Positions 32,768-44,103 of a stretch of 64,000 nucleotides of DNA are shown here, in pieces. A program made the position numbers and the translations under genes. Each line of letters begins with the position of its first letter. The stretch's first letter is position 1. The stretch spans positions 1,348,517 to 1,412,516 of the forward strand of contig VZQC01008856.1 of NCBI GenBank assembly GCA_009823505.1, given 5' to 3'. The notes beneath the pieces were generated by a model. It made no database searches, had not been told where the DNA came from, and worked only from the letters and a program-made list of their open reading frames with translations. Source of the stretch: Rhizomys pruinosus. Taxonomy: Eukaryota; Chordata; Mammalia; Rodentia; Spalacidae.

Positions 32768-32970
32768 TTCTTAAAATGAGACCTTGCTATGTACCCCAGG
32801 CTACCCTTGTCTTTAGATCCTCCTGCCTCCGCCAAGTGCTGGAATTTTAGGAGCATGTGACCATGCCTGACTATGGGAACTTGTAGACCAAGCTCTCTAA
32901 CTCACAAAGATCCACTTGTCTGTGCCTCCTGAGTGCTGAGATTAAAGGCCTGTGCCACCACATCTAGAGC
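32768..32970 (-). repeat. Two old B1-like elements
   Basis: Two partial reverse B1 relatives lie in tandem. The first ends near 32,870 (gcatgtgaccatgcctgac). The second runs 32,876-32,970 and ends gtgccaccacatctag. Confidence 0.7.
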
Positions 32971-33078
32971 AATCCTGAATACATATTTTTCTTTTTATTT
33001 ATTGTGTGTATGTGAAATTGAAGAAAAATCCACCAAACTAAAGGAGAGTTTAGGGGATTATGAGCAGGTGATTCAAGG

Positions 33079-33205
33079 ACAGGGGTGGTAGCATACCTCT
33101 TGTAGTCTCAGCATTTTGGGAGGCAGAGACAGGAGGATAGCTGCAAGTTCAAGGCCAGCATGTCTATGATAGCCAGATTCAAAACAAGACTGTTTCAAAA
33201 TGGGA
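33079..33205 (+). repeat. B1-like SINE, old
   Basis: The forward B1 relative includes agcattttgggaggcagaga and ttcaaggccagcatgtctat. Confidence 0.75.
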
Positions 33206-33380
33206 GGAGGGAAAAAGGCCGTTCTCATGTTCATATAGGCTAACAAATAATGGGAAATACGGCACTAATAAGAAAAGAATTGTAAATTAAAACCATTGAG
33301 ATAGTTTTTCTACCAGGTTAACAAAGATTAAAAATTAGATTGATTGTTTATGAGGCTATTTTGAAATAAGCACATCAACT
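33206..33380. other. Possible old L1 remnant
   Basis: The segment aattgtaaattaaaaccatt and ttaacaaagattaaaaatta resembles an internal L1 ORF2 stretch. It is too short and diverged to be sure. Confidence 0.3.
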
Positions 33381-33382
33381 TT

Positions 33383-33497
33383 GTTTATTGAGACAGGGTC
33401 TCCCTGTAGCCCAGCTGGCCTGGACCTCACTATATATACCAGGCTGGCCTCCATCGCAGAGATCTGACTGCCTCTACCTCCTGAGTGCTGAAGTACA
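33383..33497 (-). repeat. B1 SINE, 5'-truncated
   Basis: The reverse B1 runs from tattgagacagggtctccct to cctcctgagtgctgaagt. Confidence 0.85.
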
Positions 33498-33673
33498 TTG
33501 ATATTTTGCACTAAAAAACATAATTTGTTAACTACTCAACCTATTTAGCAATAGGTTGAAAACCTTTTAGAAAGTCTGCTTCTGAAATGTCAAACTAAAG
33601 GGATTAGTGATTTAAAAACTGGACTGGAAATATTGTGGTCCATCTCAACCATGATCTTTGAAAGTTATATTTG

Positions 33674-33840
33674 TAAGCTGGGTGTGATGGCACACGCCTA
33701 TAATCCCATTACTCGGGAGGTAGAGGTAGGCAGATCTCTGAGTTCAAGGCCAGCCTGGTCTTCAGAGCAAGCTCCAGGACAGCTGGGACTAAAAGGGAGA
33801 CCCTGCCTCAAAAATACAAAAAAAAAAATACAAAAAAAAA
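33674..33840 (+). repeat. B1 SINE with target-site duplication
   Basis: The forward B1 is flanked by aagttatatttgt at 33,661 and 33,841. The tail contains a duplicated AAAATAC unit. Confidence 0.94.
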
Positions 33841-33967
33841 AAGTTATATTTGTGAAGCTTGGTTAAAGGATTCTTTGTTAAATGTGAAAACATTTTACAA
33901 AAAGCATTATGAAAAATGTGGCTTTTGTTTTAAATTTAGAAAACTTCCTAAAGTGAATGAAGCATCC

Positions 33968-34140
33968 TTTTTTTTTAAAGTTTTTTTTTTTTTTTGTCTT
34001 TTCCAGACAGGGTCTCCCTGTAGCCCCAGCTGTCCTGGAACTCACTCTGTAGACCAGGCTGGCCTTGAACTCACAAAGATCCTCCTGCCTCTGCCTCCCA
34101 AGTGCTAGGATTAAAGGTGTGTGCCACCACACACCCAGCC
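33968..34140 (-). repeat. B1 SINE
   Basis: The full-length reverse B1 ends gccaccacacacccagcc and has two T runs at its tail side. Confidence 0.93.
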
Positions 34141-34235
34141 AGGTTTGTTATGTTTTTATATGTGTGCATTCGCACATGTGCACGTGCCCTCCACACTTGC
34201 CTGTGGGACTTCTGCTGCCCTTGAAGAAGTGCCTG

Positions 34236-34413
34236 AACTTTTTTTTTTTTTTTTTTGCTTTTTGCTTTTTTGAGACAGGGTCTCCCTTCCTTAAGTCCCA
34301 GCTGGCCTGGAGCTTGATACGTAGACCAGGCTGGCCTTGAACTCACAGAGATCCCTGCCTGCCTCTACCTCCCAAGTGCTGGGATTAAAGGTGTGTGCCA
34401 CCGTGCCCAGCTG
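34236..34413 (-). repeat. B1 SINE
   Basis: The reverse B1 has a duplicated cttttt at its left and a cttaag insertion. It ends ccaccgtgcccagctg. Confidence 0.92.
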
Positions 34414-34739
34414 CCCTTGAACTTTACTCATCTGTTAGAAACACACAGTTCCCTCCAGCCCTGCCATGCCTCCCTTCCCTGTACCTTCCGGCTCCTCCTC
34501 TTCCTTTTCATGATCTGAGTATTGTTACAGTTAGAAATAGCATCTTTACCCTAGGCACCCTCTCTATTTCAGACTGGGATCAACTCATCAATGAGATTTA
34601 AAGCTAGATTGCCCTTTTGGTGTTGGGCCTCGCTAGTTATGTACTGAGTGCTTAAATTTTATTTTATGGTCCATGTGTCTGGAGATGAATGACAATGAGA
34701 AAATAACATTAATTTTTCAGATAATTATTTTAAATTCTT
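34414..34739. other. Repeat-poor non-coding DNA
   Basis: No gene or repeat is recognised. Confidence 0.5.
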
Positions 34740-34957
34740 AACTTATTTGTATATTATGTATATGAGTGTTTTGCTTACATGCATGTAAGTGTACCATGTG
34801 CCTGCCTGATGCCTGAGGAGGCCAGACGAGGGCATTGGATCCCCTGGAACTGGGGTTATAGATGACTACGAGCTGCAGTGTGGGTGCTGGGAACAGAACC
34901 CAGGTCCTCTGCAAGAGCAGCAAGTGTTCTTAATCGCTGAGTTATCTCTACAGCCCC
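34740..34957 (-). repeat. B2 SINE, older subfamily
   Basis: The reverse B2 ends tcgctgagttatctctacag. Confidence 0.88.
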
Positions 34958-34984
34958 AGGAAAAGTTTTTTTTTTATTCTGCTT

Positions 34985-35127
34985 TATTTATTCTGTTTGT
35001 ACGCATGTGTACATGCCATGGCACCCAGGAAGAAGTGAGAGGACAACTTGCAGGAGTCATTCTTCTCTTCCACCATGTGAGTTCTGGGAATTAAAGACAG
35101 TTTTACTTATTCATTTTACCAGCCCAG
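34985..35127 (-). repeat. B3 SINE, diverged
   Basis: The reverse B3 includes agtgagaggacaacttgcag and cttctcttccaccatgtgag. The head is degraded to attttaccagccc. Confidence 0.75.
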
Positions 35128-35129
35128 GA

Positions 35130-35365
35130 CATTTTTTTTTTTAACATTTTGTTGTTGAAATGGGGCCTCATAACCCAGGTTGGCCTGCAACTCTGAAGGT
35201 AGTAGAAGGTAACCTTGAACCTCTGACCCTTCTGCCTCCACTTCTGAAGAGACAGAATTATAGGCATATGTAATCACATTTAGTTTATGTGGTTTCGGGA
35301 ATTGAACCCAGGGATTTGTGAATACTAGGCAAACACTTTACCAACTGAGGTATAGCCCCAGTCCA
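35130..35365 (-). repeat. B4-like SINE (B1 and ID fusion)
   Basis: A reverse B1-like half (35,140-35,285) joins directly to a reverse ID half (gaattgaacccagggatttg to gaggtatagccccag). That is the composite layout of B4. Confidence 0.75.
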
Positions 35366-36394
35366 AGGTTTTATACTTTACCTCAGAGACACAAAGCTGT
35401 ATAGATCTAAAATGTTAAAAGCCCCATTCAGAACCCCTGTTTCAGTTGCTATGCTAACCCTGGCTTTCTAAAATGCAAGCTGTAAGAAGGCAGGGACCAA
35501 ATCTTTGTGAGACATAGTGCATTCAGTTGTACTGAAAAAACTTGAACTCTGAGAACTTTTTTCCACTGGAATTCATTCCTATGCAGACCTCAGAGTACCC
35601 CTATTACTTGAAGTCTGTGTTTTTAACTACCTTGTTGACTTAAAATAGCTGTCTTGGGAATAGAGGGACCAGTAAGCCCCTGGATAGGCATTGGGAAGTG
35701 TGGAGGTGTGTGGTGTTGTAGTACATGCCCCCTTTCCCAGGAAAGCAACTCTCATTTACTCTCAGAGAAAATTATCCTTTTGTCTGGAAACTTTATTGGT
35801 GATTATTCATCATGTTGGAACTCTCACTGATGTCAGTGCCACCTAGGGAATTTGAGTCACAGTGACAATTTAAACTTGTTCATAGCACTTATCACAAACC
35901 AGAATGACTCTCTACTGCAGGGGGGTGGGGAGCTATTCCCTGGCTGGGATCTTGGACTGTGCAGTGGAGAAAGGGAGCAGAGTCCAGCATGCATTCACGG
36001 GTCTCTGTTTCCTTGTGGTTCTGGATGTGGCCAGTGCTTCAGTCTCCTGCCACATTGATACCAGTACATTGTTTTTATGAGAATAATGGAGAACCTTTGC
36101 GTTCTCATGTTGGTGTTGATCACATGGTCCCCACAGCTCTGACTTTAAGTCCGTGATTTCTAGGCAGTAGTGCCAGGAACAGAAACAGAGAAAGCGGTCT
36201 GTAGAGGAGGAGGGTGAACAAGGCAGGTTCCCAGGTCTCGTCTGTTTGGTCCAGCAAAGACTACACAGCTTTGTATTTGCTGAACAAATGACACATTGCT
36301 TGCTTTCTTGGTTTTTCTAGGATCTCTCTTCAGACTTTTGCCCCTCTGATCTGAACTAGATGTGTAGTTGAAAAGAAAATAGATAACTGATTTT
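35366..36394. other. Repeat-poor non-coding DNA, about 1 kb
   Basis: There are no SINEs over a kilobase, which is long for this window. No splice-bounded coding frame is recognised. Candidate regulatory or untranslated-exon sequence cannot be excluded. Confidence 0.5.
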
Positions 36395-36562
36395 TTTGGT
36401 TTTGGTTTTGGTTTTGGTTTTGGTTTTTTGAGACTGGGTTTCCCTGTAGCCCCAGCTATCCTGGAACTCTCTGTGTAGACCAGGGTGGCCTTGAACTCCC
36501 AGAGATCCACCTGCCTCTGCCTCCCAAGTGCCAGGATTAAAGGCGTGCATCACCACGCCCGG
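36395..36562 (-). repeat. B1 SINE with (GGTTTT)n tail
   Basis: The reverse B1 tail has become about five GGTTTT units (36,396-36,427). Short flanking repeats gataact lie at about 36,381 and 36,562. Confidence 0.92.
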
Positions 36563-36574
36563 TGATAACTAACT

Positions 36575-36575
36575 T

Positions 36576-36606
<31 letters not shown>

Positions 36607-36607
36607 T
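36575..36607. repeat. (TA)n microsatellite
   Basis: About 15 TA units with one TTTA break. Confidence 0.95.
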
Positions 36608-36674
36608 GCTTTTATTGATGTTTTGTATATTTCAGATAGACATATTCTCCCCCATACCCAATAACTAACTTTTT

Positions 36675-36895
36675 TAAAATTTTATTTATTTTTGTATGTG
36701 TATGAATGTACTGTCTGCATGTAGGTCTGTGTATCTGTGTCGTGCAGTGCTGCGGAGGTCAGAAGAGGGAGTTGGATTCCCCTGGAACTAGAGTTATTAA
36801 AGACAGTTCTCAGCTGCCATGTGGGTGCTGGGGATCGAACCCCGGTCCTCTGCAAGGGTAGTCGGCGCTCTTAACCGCTAGGCCATCTCTCCAGC
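36675..36895 (-). repeat. B2 SINE, single-17-mer subfamily
   Basis: The reverse B2 is flanked by ccaataactaactttt at about 36,658 and 36,896. Confidence 0.95.
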
Positions 36896-36974
36896 CCAAT
36901 AACTAACTTTTTAATAACTGGTATTATTCAAATGTTTTCATTCTCAGTCGTCTCTGAAATGAGTTTTTACATTT

Positions 36975-37185
36975 CACATTTTTTAAATTTTATGTTTATG
37001 AGTGTATTGCCTGCATGCAGGTTAGTGCACTCCTGTCATGCAGTGCCTAAGAAGGTCAGAAGAGGGCATCAGATCCCTTGGAACTGGAGTTAGAGATGGT
37101 TGTTAGATGCCATGTTGTTGCTGGGACTTGAACCCAGGTCTTCAAGAACACCAGTGCTCTTAGTGAGCTTTCTCTCTAGCTCCTA
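36975..37185 (-). repeat. B2 SINE, older subfamily
   Basis: The reverse B2 has a degraded head (tagtgagctttctctctagc). Confidence 0.85.
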
Positions 37186-37303
37186 CATTTCATATTTGTG
37201 AAATGATAGTAAATTTTTTTGTAAAAATATTTCTTTCCTTTATACCTATAATTAGTCACAGAAACCTTTTCTGTTCATTAAATTTCATTATCAAAACTAA
37301 TCA

Positions 37304-37452
37304 GGCCAGATATGGTGGCCTTTAATCCCAGCATCTGGAGGCAGAGGCAGGCTGCTGGATCTCTGTGAGTTCAAGGCTAGCCTGGTCTACAGAGTGAGTT
37401 CCATGCCAGCTGGGGCTGTGGGGAGACCTTGTCTCAAAAAGACCAAAAAAAA
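37304..37452 (+). repeat. B1 SINE
   Basis: The forward B1 runs from ggccagatatggtggccttt to gaccaaaaaaaatc, with a short insertion, ggctgctggat. Confidence 0.9.
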
Positions 37453-38247
37453 TCACACAAATATTTATCAGCTTATTGCTCAAGTACACACCTTTGGAAA
37501 CTTTCTTTTGTTGTCCTCACCTACAGACCCTGGGCTTCAGATGTGTCTGGATCAAGGAATAGGTGGAAGGTAGTATCATCTTTTTATATTTGAGTTTTTC
37601 CTTGCATAGATTGTCATCAAGCTATTTCTGCCCAGGTCTTGTCTGCCCACCTGCTATCCCAAATTAGAATCCAGCTTTGAGTACAAGTTAGTTTAATGAC
37701 TCCTGAAGCTGAACCTCTCTGCTAACAGCCCTTTAGTTCACAGAATTGCAGAATATTTGAATAGTCAGGTCCCTGGGAGAAGGATGACTGGCTGTCCAGT
37801 TCCCATGTTGATGACCACCCCAGACTCACTTCATCTCGTCAATGAATGGCCTGCAGTTCCAGGGTACTGGGGTTTATCCTTTCCCTTTCATAGTCATAAA
37901 GGCAGAAGAGACTTTTTTTTTTTGGAGAAGAGACTTTTCTAAACCTGCCCAGATGTATCATAAGTTTTAGAAGATGGAAATGTCATAAATTCAGACAGAG
38001 TTCTTTCACTCCACCTGTCAATCTGAGATTTCAGGTCTATGTTCTGTCAGCTAAATTCAATTCATAGTTTTATGCTCTGATTTAATTTATTAATAATTTA
38101 AACATCTGTAAATTTGTTTATTGGTGTACAGTGTCTTTTAAATCTCTTTATTGACAGGCTTGAAATGAACTGCCATTTGAAGGTTTCTCTGACAGTCATG
38201 AGAAAGAAATCATGTAATAATATGAACATGTTAAAGAGTTAAGTGCA
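37453..38247. other. Repeat-poor non-coding DNA
   Basis: No SINE or gene is recognised over about 800 bases. Confidence 0.5.
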
Positions 38248-38505
38248 TGGGGCTGGAGAGTTGGGCTAGCGGTTAAGAGCGCCGACCGCTCTTGCAGAGG
38301 ACCTGGGTTCAATCCCCAGCACCCACATGGTGGCCAAGAACTGTCTGAAACTCCAATTCCAGAACTCCAGTTCCAGGGGAATCCGACACCCTCTTCTGAC
38401 CTCTGCGGCATTGCACAACACGGGTGCACAGACTTGTATGCAGATAGTACATTCATACACATACAGAAATAAATAAAATTAATTTAAAAAATTAAAAAAA
38501 AAAAA
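38248..38505 (+). repeat. B2 SINE, 17-bp-duplication subfamily
   Basis: The forward B2 has the duplication shortened by three bases (aattccagaactccagttcc). It is flanked by agttaagtgca and agttaagcgca. Confidence 0.94.
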
Positions 38506-39312
38506 GTTAAGCGCAGCAAGGATCAGAGTGTTTTGATTAGCTTGGTGAGAACCAAGAAGGCTGCAGAGCTGGTAGGAGGGCTGGCACAAGGCAACAGTAA
38601 GAGCTTGCAGTGCTGAGGCCCAGACTTTAGAAAGGCCACAGCCACTGCTTAGGGCATGGCAGAGAAGTTGCTGTGATGCCATGGAGATAGAACTTACCAG
38701 AAAACTACAGTCCACTGTGAAAGTGTTCCTGGGAGCTACCTATGCAGTATGCTTGCAGGAGCTGCTAGGGAACATCAGGTGCTGGGAGGGGAGCACCTGG
38801 TGCTGGAGGCAGACTTCCCCCTATGTCTCTCCAGCACCCTCTGCCAGGGAAACTGGACAGCATGCCAACTGGCAAAGAAAACATAGTTAAAGGTCACAAA
38901 TCCATTTTCACAGGGCAGGCAAGAGGCAAAGGTTGGCACTAAGGGCAGTAAATCAGTCACAACACAGTTCCCCACCTCAGACTCCTCAGCAGCTGGAAGT
39001 GCTCATCATGAGTTAACATGGCATCTGCTGTCAAACGTCCCAGCAAACAGTGAGGTCCTGCCAGAGCTCAGAAACATTGTAACATGCACAGCAGATGACA
39101 GCAAAGACTACTAAAGACTACTGTGTTTCAAAAATTAGTTGGAGGTTTTCTTGTATTTCCTTAAAGTATATTCATGGTATATATAGTCAAATGTCTTTAT
39201 GTAATTGACTATGAAAATGGAGTGCCACTAAAATTATGTTGCTTTTAAACTTGATGCTCCCTTAAAATTAAATGTGAAGTAAAAAGCATTCCTCAAAAGG
39301 GTTTTTATGCTT
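38506..39312. other. Repeat-poor non-coding DNA
   Basis: No SINE over about 800 bases. A purine-rich part lies at 38,770-38,830. No gene is recognised. Confidence 0.5.
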
Positions 39313-39432
39313 GCACTGGTAGAGCACACCTTTAATCTCAGCACTCAGGAGACAGGGGCAGGCAGATCTCTGTGAGTTTGAGGCCAGCCAGGGCTACATA
39401 GTGAGACTGTGTATCTAAAAGAAGCCAAAAAG
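39313..39432 (+). repeat. B1-like SINE, old
   Basis: The forward B1 relative includes agcacacctttaatctcagc and gccagccagggctacatagt. It retains ggctacatagtgaga rather than the ggctacagggaga of the young copies here. Confidence 0.8.
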
Positions 39433-39526
39433 GGGAGGGGACAGGGCATTTATAAAACTGTGCATGGTGTAGGAAGAGCAGGGCTTTGGGGCTAGCCTAG
39501 GCTACAACAAAACAAAAAGCACTTAG

Positions 39527-39861
39527 GCTGAGCAGATGGTTCAGTCAATAAAGTGACTGCCACCATATAAGCATGAGGACCTGAGGTACAGATCCCTAGC
39601 ATCCATAGAAAAGCCAGGCTTGGTGACATTGGTCTGTAATCCTAGTACTGGAAGGTGCAGATGGGCAGATGCTCAGGATTCACAGGTAGAAGTCTAGGCT
39701 CCAGATTCAGTGAGAGAACCGTCTCAAAAACTAAGATAGAAAATGATAGCCTCCACGCTTGTGTGCATGTATACATATGTACTCAAGCTTGAATATGCAC
39801 ACATACATATACACATGCGTGCACGCACGCGCACACACGCACACACACACACACACACACC
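39527..39861 (+). repeat. Composite B2/B1-type SINE ending in CA repeat
   Basis: A B2-like head (gctgagcagatggttcagtc) is followed by a B1-like body (gccaggcttggtgacattgg) and a (CA)n-rich end at 39,798-39,861. The same layout recurs at 45,902-46,225. Confidence 0.75.
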
Positions 39862-39953
39862 TCACTTGTAAGTCCTATACTTGAGTTGGGTATGTTAATA
39901 TAGTAATACCAAGATAATTTTATACTGGTCAGAATGTTTACTGAATATGATTT

Positions 39954-40176
39954 TTTTTATTTTTTAATTTTATTTTTTGTGTGTATGAATGTACTGTCTG
40001 CATGTAGGTTTCTGCACCCGTGTTGTACAATGCTGCGGAGGTCAGAAGAGGGCATCAGATTCCCCTGGAACTGGAGTTAAAGACGGTTCTTAGCCACCAT
40101 GTGGGTGCTGGGAATCGAACCCGGGTCCTCTGCAAGAGCAGTCAGCGCTCTTAACCTCTAGGCCATCTCTCCAGCC
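39954..40176 (-). repeat. B2 SINE, single-17-mer subfamily, nested pair
   Basis: The reverse B2 lies between ctgaatatgatt copies at 39,941 and 40,177. Confidence 0.94.
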
Positions 40177-40190
40177 CTGAATATGATTAT

Positions 40191-40432
40191 TTTTTTTAAT
40201 ATTTTTTATTTCTGTATGTGTATCAATGTACTGTCTGCATGCAGGTTTGTGCACCCGTGTCGTGCAATGCTGCGAGGTCAGAAGAGCGTGTCGGATTCCC
40301 CTGGAACTGGAGTTCTCCTTGAATTGGAGTTTCAGACGGTTCTCGGCCGCCATATGGGTTCTGGGGATCGAACCCGGGCCCTCTGTAAGAGCGGTTGGCA
40401 CTCTTAACCGCTAGGCCATCTCTCCAGCCCCA
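40191..40432 (-). repeat. B2 SINE, 17-bp-duplication subfamily, nested pair
   Basis: The reverse B2 shares the target site of the previous element. A third gaatatgatt copy follows at 40,433. Confidence 0.94.
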
Positions 40433-40531
40433 GAATATGATTATTTTTAAGGCAAATTGTAGTTAAAAGCGCTGCATCCATTCAGTTCTTAATCTTTCCA
40501 AGCAAGCTAGGTTTAAATCTGTGGACTGTTG

Positions 40532-40776
40532 GGCTGGAGGGATGGCCTAGCGGTTAAGAGCACCGACCGCTCTTGCAGAGGACCCGGGTTCGATCCCCAG
40601 CACCCACATGGCGGCTTAGAACCGTCTGTAACTCCAATTCCAGGAGAACTCCAGTTCCAGGGGAATCTGACACCCTCTTCTGACCTCTGCGGCATTGCAC
40701 GACACGGGTGCACAGACCTACATGCAGACAGTACATTCATACACATACAAAATAAATAAGTAAAATAAAAAAAAAA
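40532..40776 (+). repeat. B2 SINE, young, 17-bp-duplication subfamily
   Basis: The full-length forward B2 is flanked by tggactgttg at about 40,522 and 40,781. A and B boxes are intact. Confidence 0.95.
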
Positions 40777-41026
40777 TCCATGGACTGTTGATAAACTATT
40801 TTTTTAGGATTCTTAAGTTATATGAGAGAGAAGTAACCATAACTTTGAGGAGGAAAGAAAAAGTAATTTTGGTATGATAGAGGTAGCTGAGAAATTGAAG
40901 AAAAAACAAAAAGCTGTCAGGCCCAAGGTCCAATAGCCATGCTGAGAACCTGGGCAGTGAGCCTTGGTGAATAGGCCTCATGTGCTCATACTTCGAGCTG
41001 CTTCTCTCTGGTCTTGCTTAGCCTAT

Positions 41027-41224
41027 TTGTTGTTTGTTTGTTTGTTTGTTTGTTTGTTTTGTGTGTGTGTGGTTTTGTTTGTTTTGTTTTGTTTTTTGAG
41101 ACGGTTTCCCTGTAGCCTCAGCTGGCCTAGAACTTACTCTGTAGACCAGCCTGGCCCTGAACTCACAGAGATCTGCCTGCCTCTGCCTCCCGAATGCTAA
41201 GATTAAAGACATGCCCAACAGTGC
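41027..41224 (-). repeat. B1 SINE with (GTTT)n tail
   Basis: The reverse B1 has about eight GTTT units and a GT run at its tail. The end is attaaagacatgcccaaca. Confidence 0.9.
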
Positions 41225-41225
41225 G

Positions 41226-41574
41226 CAGTTTAAAGACAGTTCTCTCTCTCTCTCTCTCTCTTTTTTTAACCTAGTACATTAAACTAGAGGTTTGGTTTTT
41301 GTTTGTTTTGCTTTGCTTTGTTTTTGTTTTTTTGGTCCTTTTTATTTGTTTTTTGGTCTTTTCCAGACAGGGTCTCCCTGTAGCCCCAGCTGGTCTGGAA
41401 CTCACAAAGAGTTGCCTGCCTCTGCCTCCCGAGTGCTAGGATTAAAGGCGTACACCACCATGCCCAGCTAAAGACAGTTCTTAGCCGCCATGTGGGTGCT
41501 GGGAATCGAACCCGGGTCTTCTGCAAGAGCAGTCGGTGCTCTTAACCGCTGAGCCATATCTCCAGCTACTAGCC
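41226..41574 (-). repeat. Partial B2 split by a B1
   Basis: A reverse B2 head (41,469-41,574, ending gagccatatctccagc) is separated from its continuation by a reverse B1 (about 41,320-41,468) with a (TC)n run (41,243-41,262). The repeated aaagacagttct at 41,231 and 41,469 marks the target site. Confidence 0.85.
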
Positions 41575-43925
41575 AATTTGTATTTTGTATTGCATTATAT
41601 TTGTCTTATTTCATTGTTATAAATCAGGAGAGTCTGTAGCTCATAAGCTTTTTTCTGGCCAAGAGGGCAGGTTCTGTACACCAGGCTGTAGGACTGTGTT
41701 CTTCCTGGACTCATGGGCCTCAGCCCTACAGTCCTCCGGCTTCTCTTCCACAGTGTTACCTTCATTTCTGGAATCTCTGGCCAAGGGAAGGGTGCCACAG
41801 CTTCTAGCCTATGGTCCTGGATATTGGTCTGTGTTGAACCCCCTGAACATAAGCACTGTAACCTTGCCAATTTGCTGCCCTTTGATTAGCTGTATATGTA
41901 ATGCTTTGCTGAAGGCACTGCCCCTAAAGTCACAGGATTAAAAGTAGCTCTCTGCAGAAAATTGAGATGCAATTACAGGTAGGAAAGAAAAGGATGCTGT
42001 GGGGCAAGGGGGCATTTGTAGGTGGTCACCAGGTTTCATGGAGGGAAACCAGCAGAAGTGAAAAACAGTTCTGTGATGAGAAGCCCATAACAGAAGACAC
42101 TGTAGAACTTAGCAAAACGTCAGTGATGGCCAGGCTTAAGAATTCCTAGAAAGATGTGTCCAAGGGGGACAGCAGTGGGTAGTACTTGAGTCTGACAAAC
42201 CCGTAGGCCAAGGGGGCACCATACTGGGGATTGCTGTTGGGTCTGTTTAACCTTGCTTTGGCTGTAGAGGTAAATCTTAAGAACTGAATCCTGGGGCTGA
42301 AGTCCATATTAGCCCTAAGTGGCAATGATCTAAGCTTCCTTTGGAAATCTGGAGGCCAGCTGATTTGTCAGGCCTCTGTTCAGATCTTGGAGGTGAGATT
42401 CTTCCCAACCCTTGCAGGTCAGGTCAGCCTTACATTGTGTGGCTGCATGCTCTAGGGTCAGTTCAACATTCCGTTTCCCTTTACTGCTTGGGGCCTGACC
42501 CATGTGGCACTGGGGAGTGAGTATGAGACTTGGAGCAGAGGTATGAACATAGAACTGCACTTTTGACAGCCTTGCTGTGCATTTTGAGTCTGCCCTCAAT
42601 ACACATGGAACCAGAAGTAAGCTCCAGGTGGTGACAGCTGGAAGAGTCATTCCTTCTCCACTCTAGCTGAGTCCTCTGTGGTATCACTCCATCCCATCTA
42701 GCTCCCAAGAGTCCCTTTTCTTGCTCTTCCAATTTGAAGACTGAGATTTCTGTCCACCTTACCTGCCTGAGCCACCCCTGCCATAGCACAGCTCTGTGAG
42801 TGCAACCTCTGCCCTGGTCAGAGCTGGAATGATGAGGAAGTTTGCTCCCTGCAGTTGCCTCCCTAAGTTTCAGCCCCTCTCCTCAGTCCAGATAGTTGTA
42901 CTCACTCTTGGTATTTGTATTTTGTATTGTATTAGACTTGTCCTGTTTTGTTGCTGTTATAAATCAGCTATAGAGTGTAGTGAGTTCCCTCTCTTTTTGG
43001 CCAGACTCAATTCTAACCCTTCATCTGTGTTACTTTTTTTTTATTCTGAGTAATAAGTTCATGATCTTGGTGGCTTAAAGTAATACCTATTCAATATTTC
43101 ACAGCTTTTGGGAGCTTGGGGGGTGTAGTCAAGATAGGGCCAGATCTTCCCCTGGAGACTCTTGTAGGGAAGGTTTAGTGTCCAAGCTTCCTTGGGTAGG
43201 CAGAACTGTTTCTTGCATTAATAAGATCTACAGTAGGCTGTTCTTCAAAGCCCCAGTCAAGAGGGAGACTACAAAGCCACTTTGCCAAAACAAAGTTTCT
43301 TTCATACAGTGAGGGAGCAGCACAAGCCTTTGTTCTGTCCTGATGGTTTACAAGCAAGTCACAGGTCCTTCCCACACTCAAGAAGGAAGGGAGCCTCTTA
43401 GCCTTGTTACCCTCCGATCCTCAAATAAGATGCTTCCTTTCACTCTCTGGTTCCATTCTACAGAATTATTTGGTGTGTGTTCTCCTTTTCACCCCTAGTC
43501 CTGTTCTTCTTCCAAGTGACCCAAGAGTTATAAGTGCTGTGTCCGCCCTCTGTGTGCTAGTAACTGGATGCTGCTAAGGACCCCAGCCCTGTGACTCGAG
43601 CTCTCAAACATACTCTGCTCCATGACTCTCATAGTCTAGCAATACTAAATTTGACTCAGGCCTTGATGGGCCTTTCCAATCTGATTTTTCCCCTTGAGAT
43701 CTAAGACTTATTTTTTCCTCCTCTTTAAAACAACCTTCAGAGTCTAGCAAATATTTCCTGGACATAGCAGATATTGAGACATGTGTTGAATAAAGTGAGA
43801 TCCTTAAATATTTGTGACAAGTGAACAAGATGCCACTTCCTTCCCCTTCTCTTTTTGTTTTGATAATCTTTACCAGCCCATCCTAACCTAAACACTGCAA
43901 GGAAATTCTTACTGAAACAGCCAGC
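41575..43925. other. Longest SINE-free stretch, about 2.3 kb
   Basis: No SINE is seen over 2.3 kb. A diverged direct repeat (tttgtattttgtattgcatt) occurs at about 41,577-41,640 and 42,907-42,970, perhaps two copies of one old repeat. I recognise no coding sequence. It may hold regulatory DNA. Confidence 0.5.
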
Positions 43926-44103
43926 TTGATTGATTTAATTGATTGATCTGATCGATTGATTGATTGATTGAGACAGGGTCTCCCTGTAACCCCAGCTGTC
44001 CTGGAACTCACTATGTAGACCAGTCTGGCCTTGAACTCACAGAGATCCACCTGCCTCTGCCTCCCTAGTGCTGGGATTACAGGTGTGCACCACCATGCCC
44101 AAC
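43926..44103 (-). repeat. B1 SINE with (GATT)n tail
   Basis: The reverse B1 tail is converted to GATT and GATC units (43,927-43,969). The end is gtgtgcaccaccatgccca. Confidence 0.93.

Noticed and set aside
36575..36607. TATA-box promoter
   Set aside because: It is a simple (TA)n run without other promoter features.
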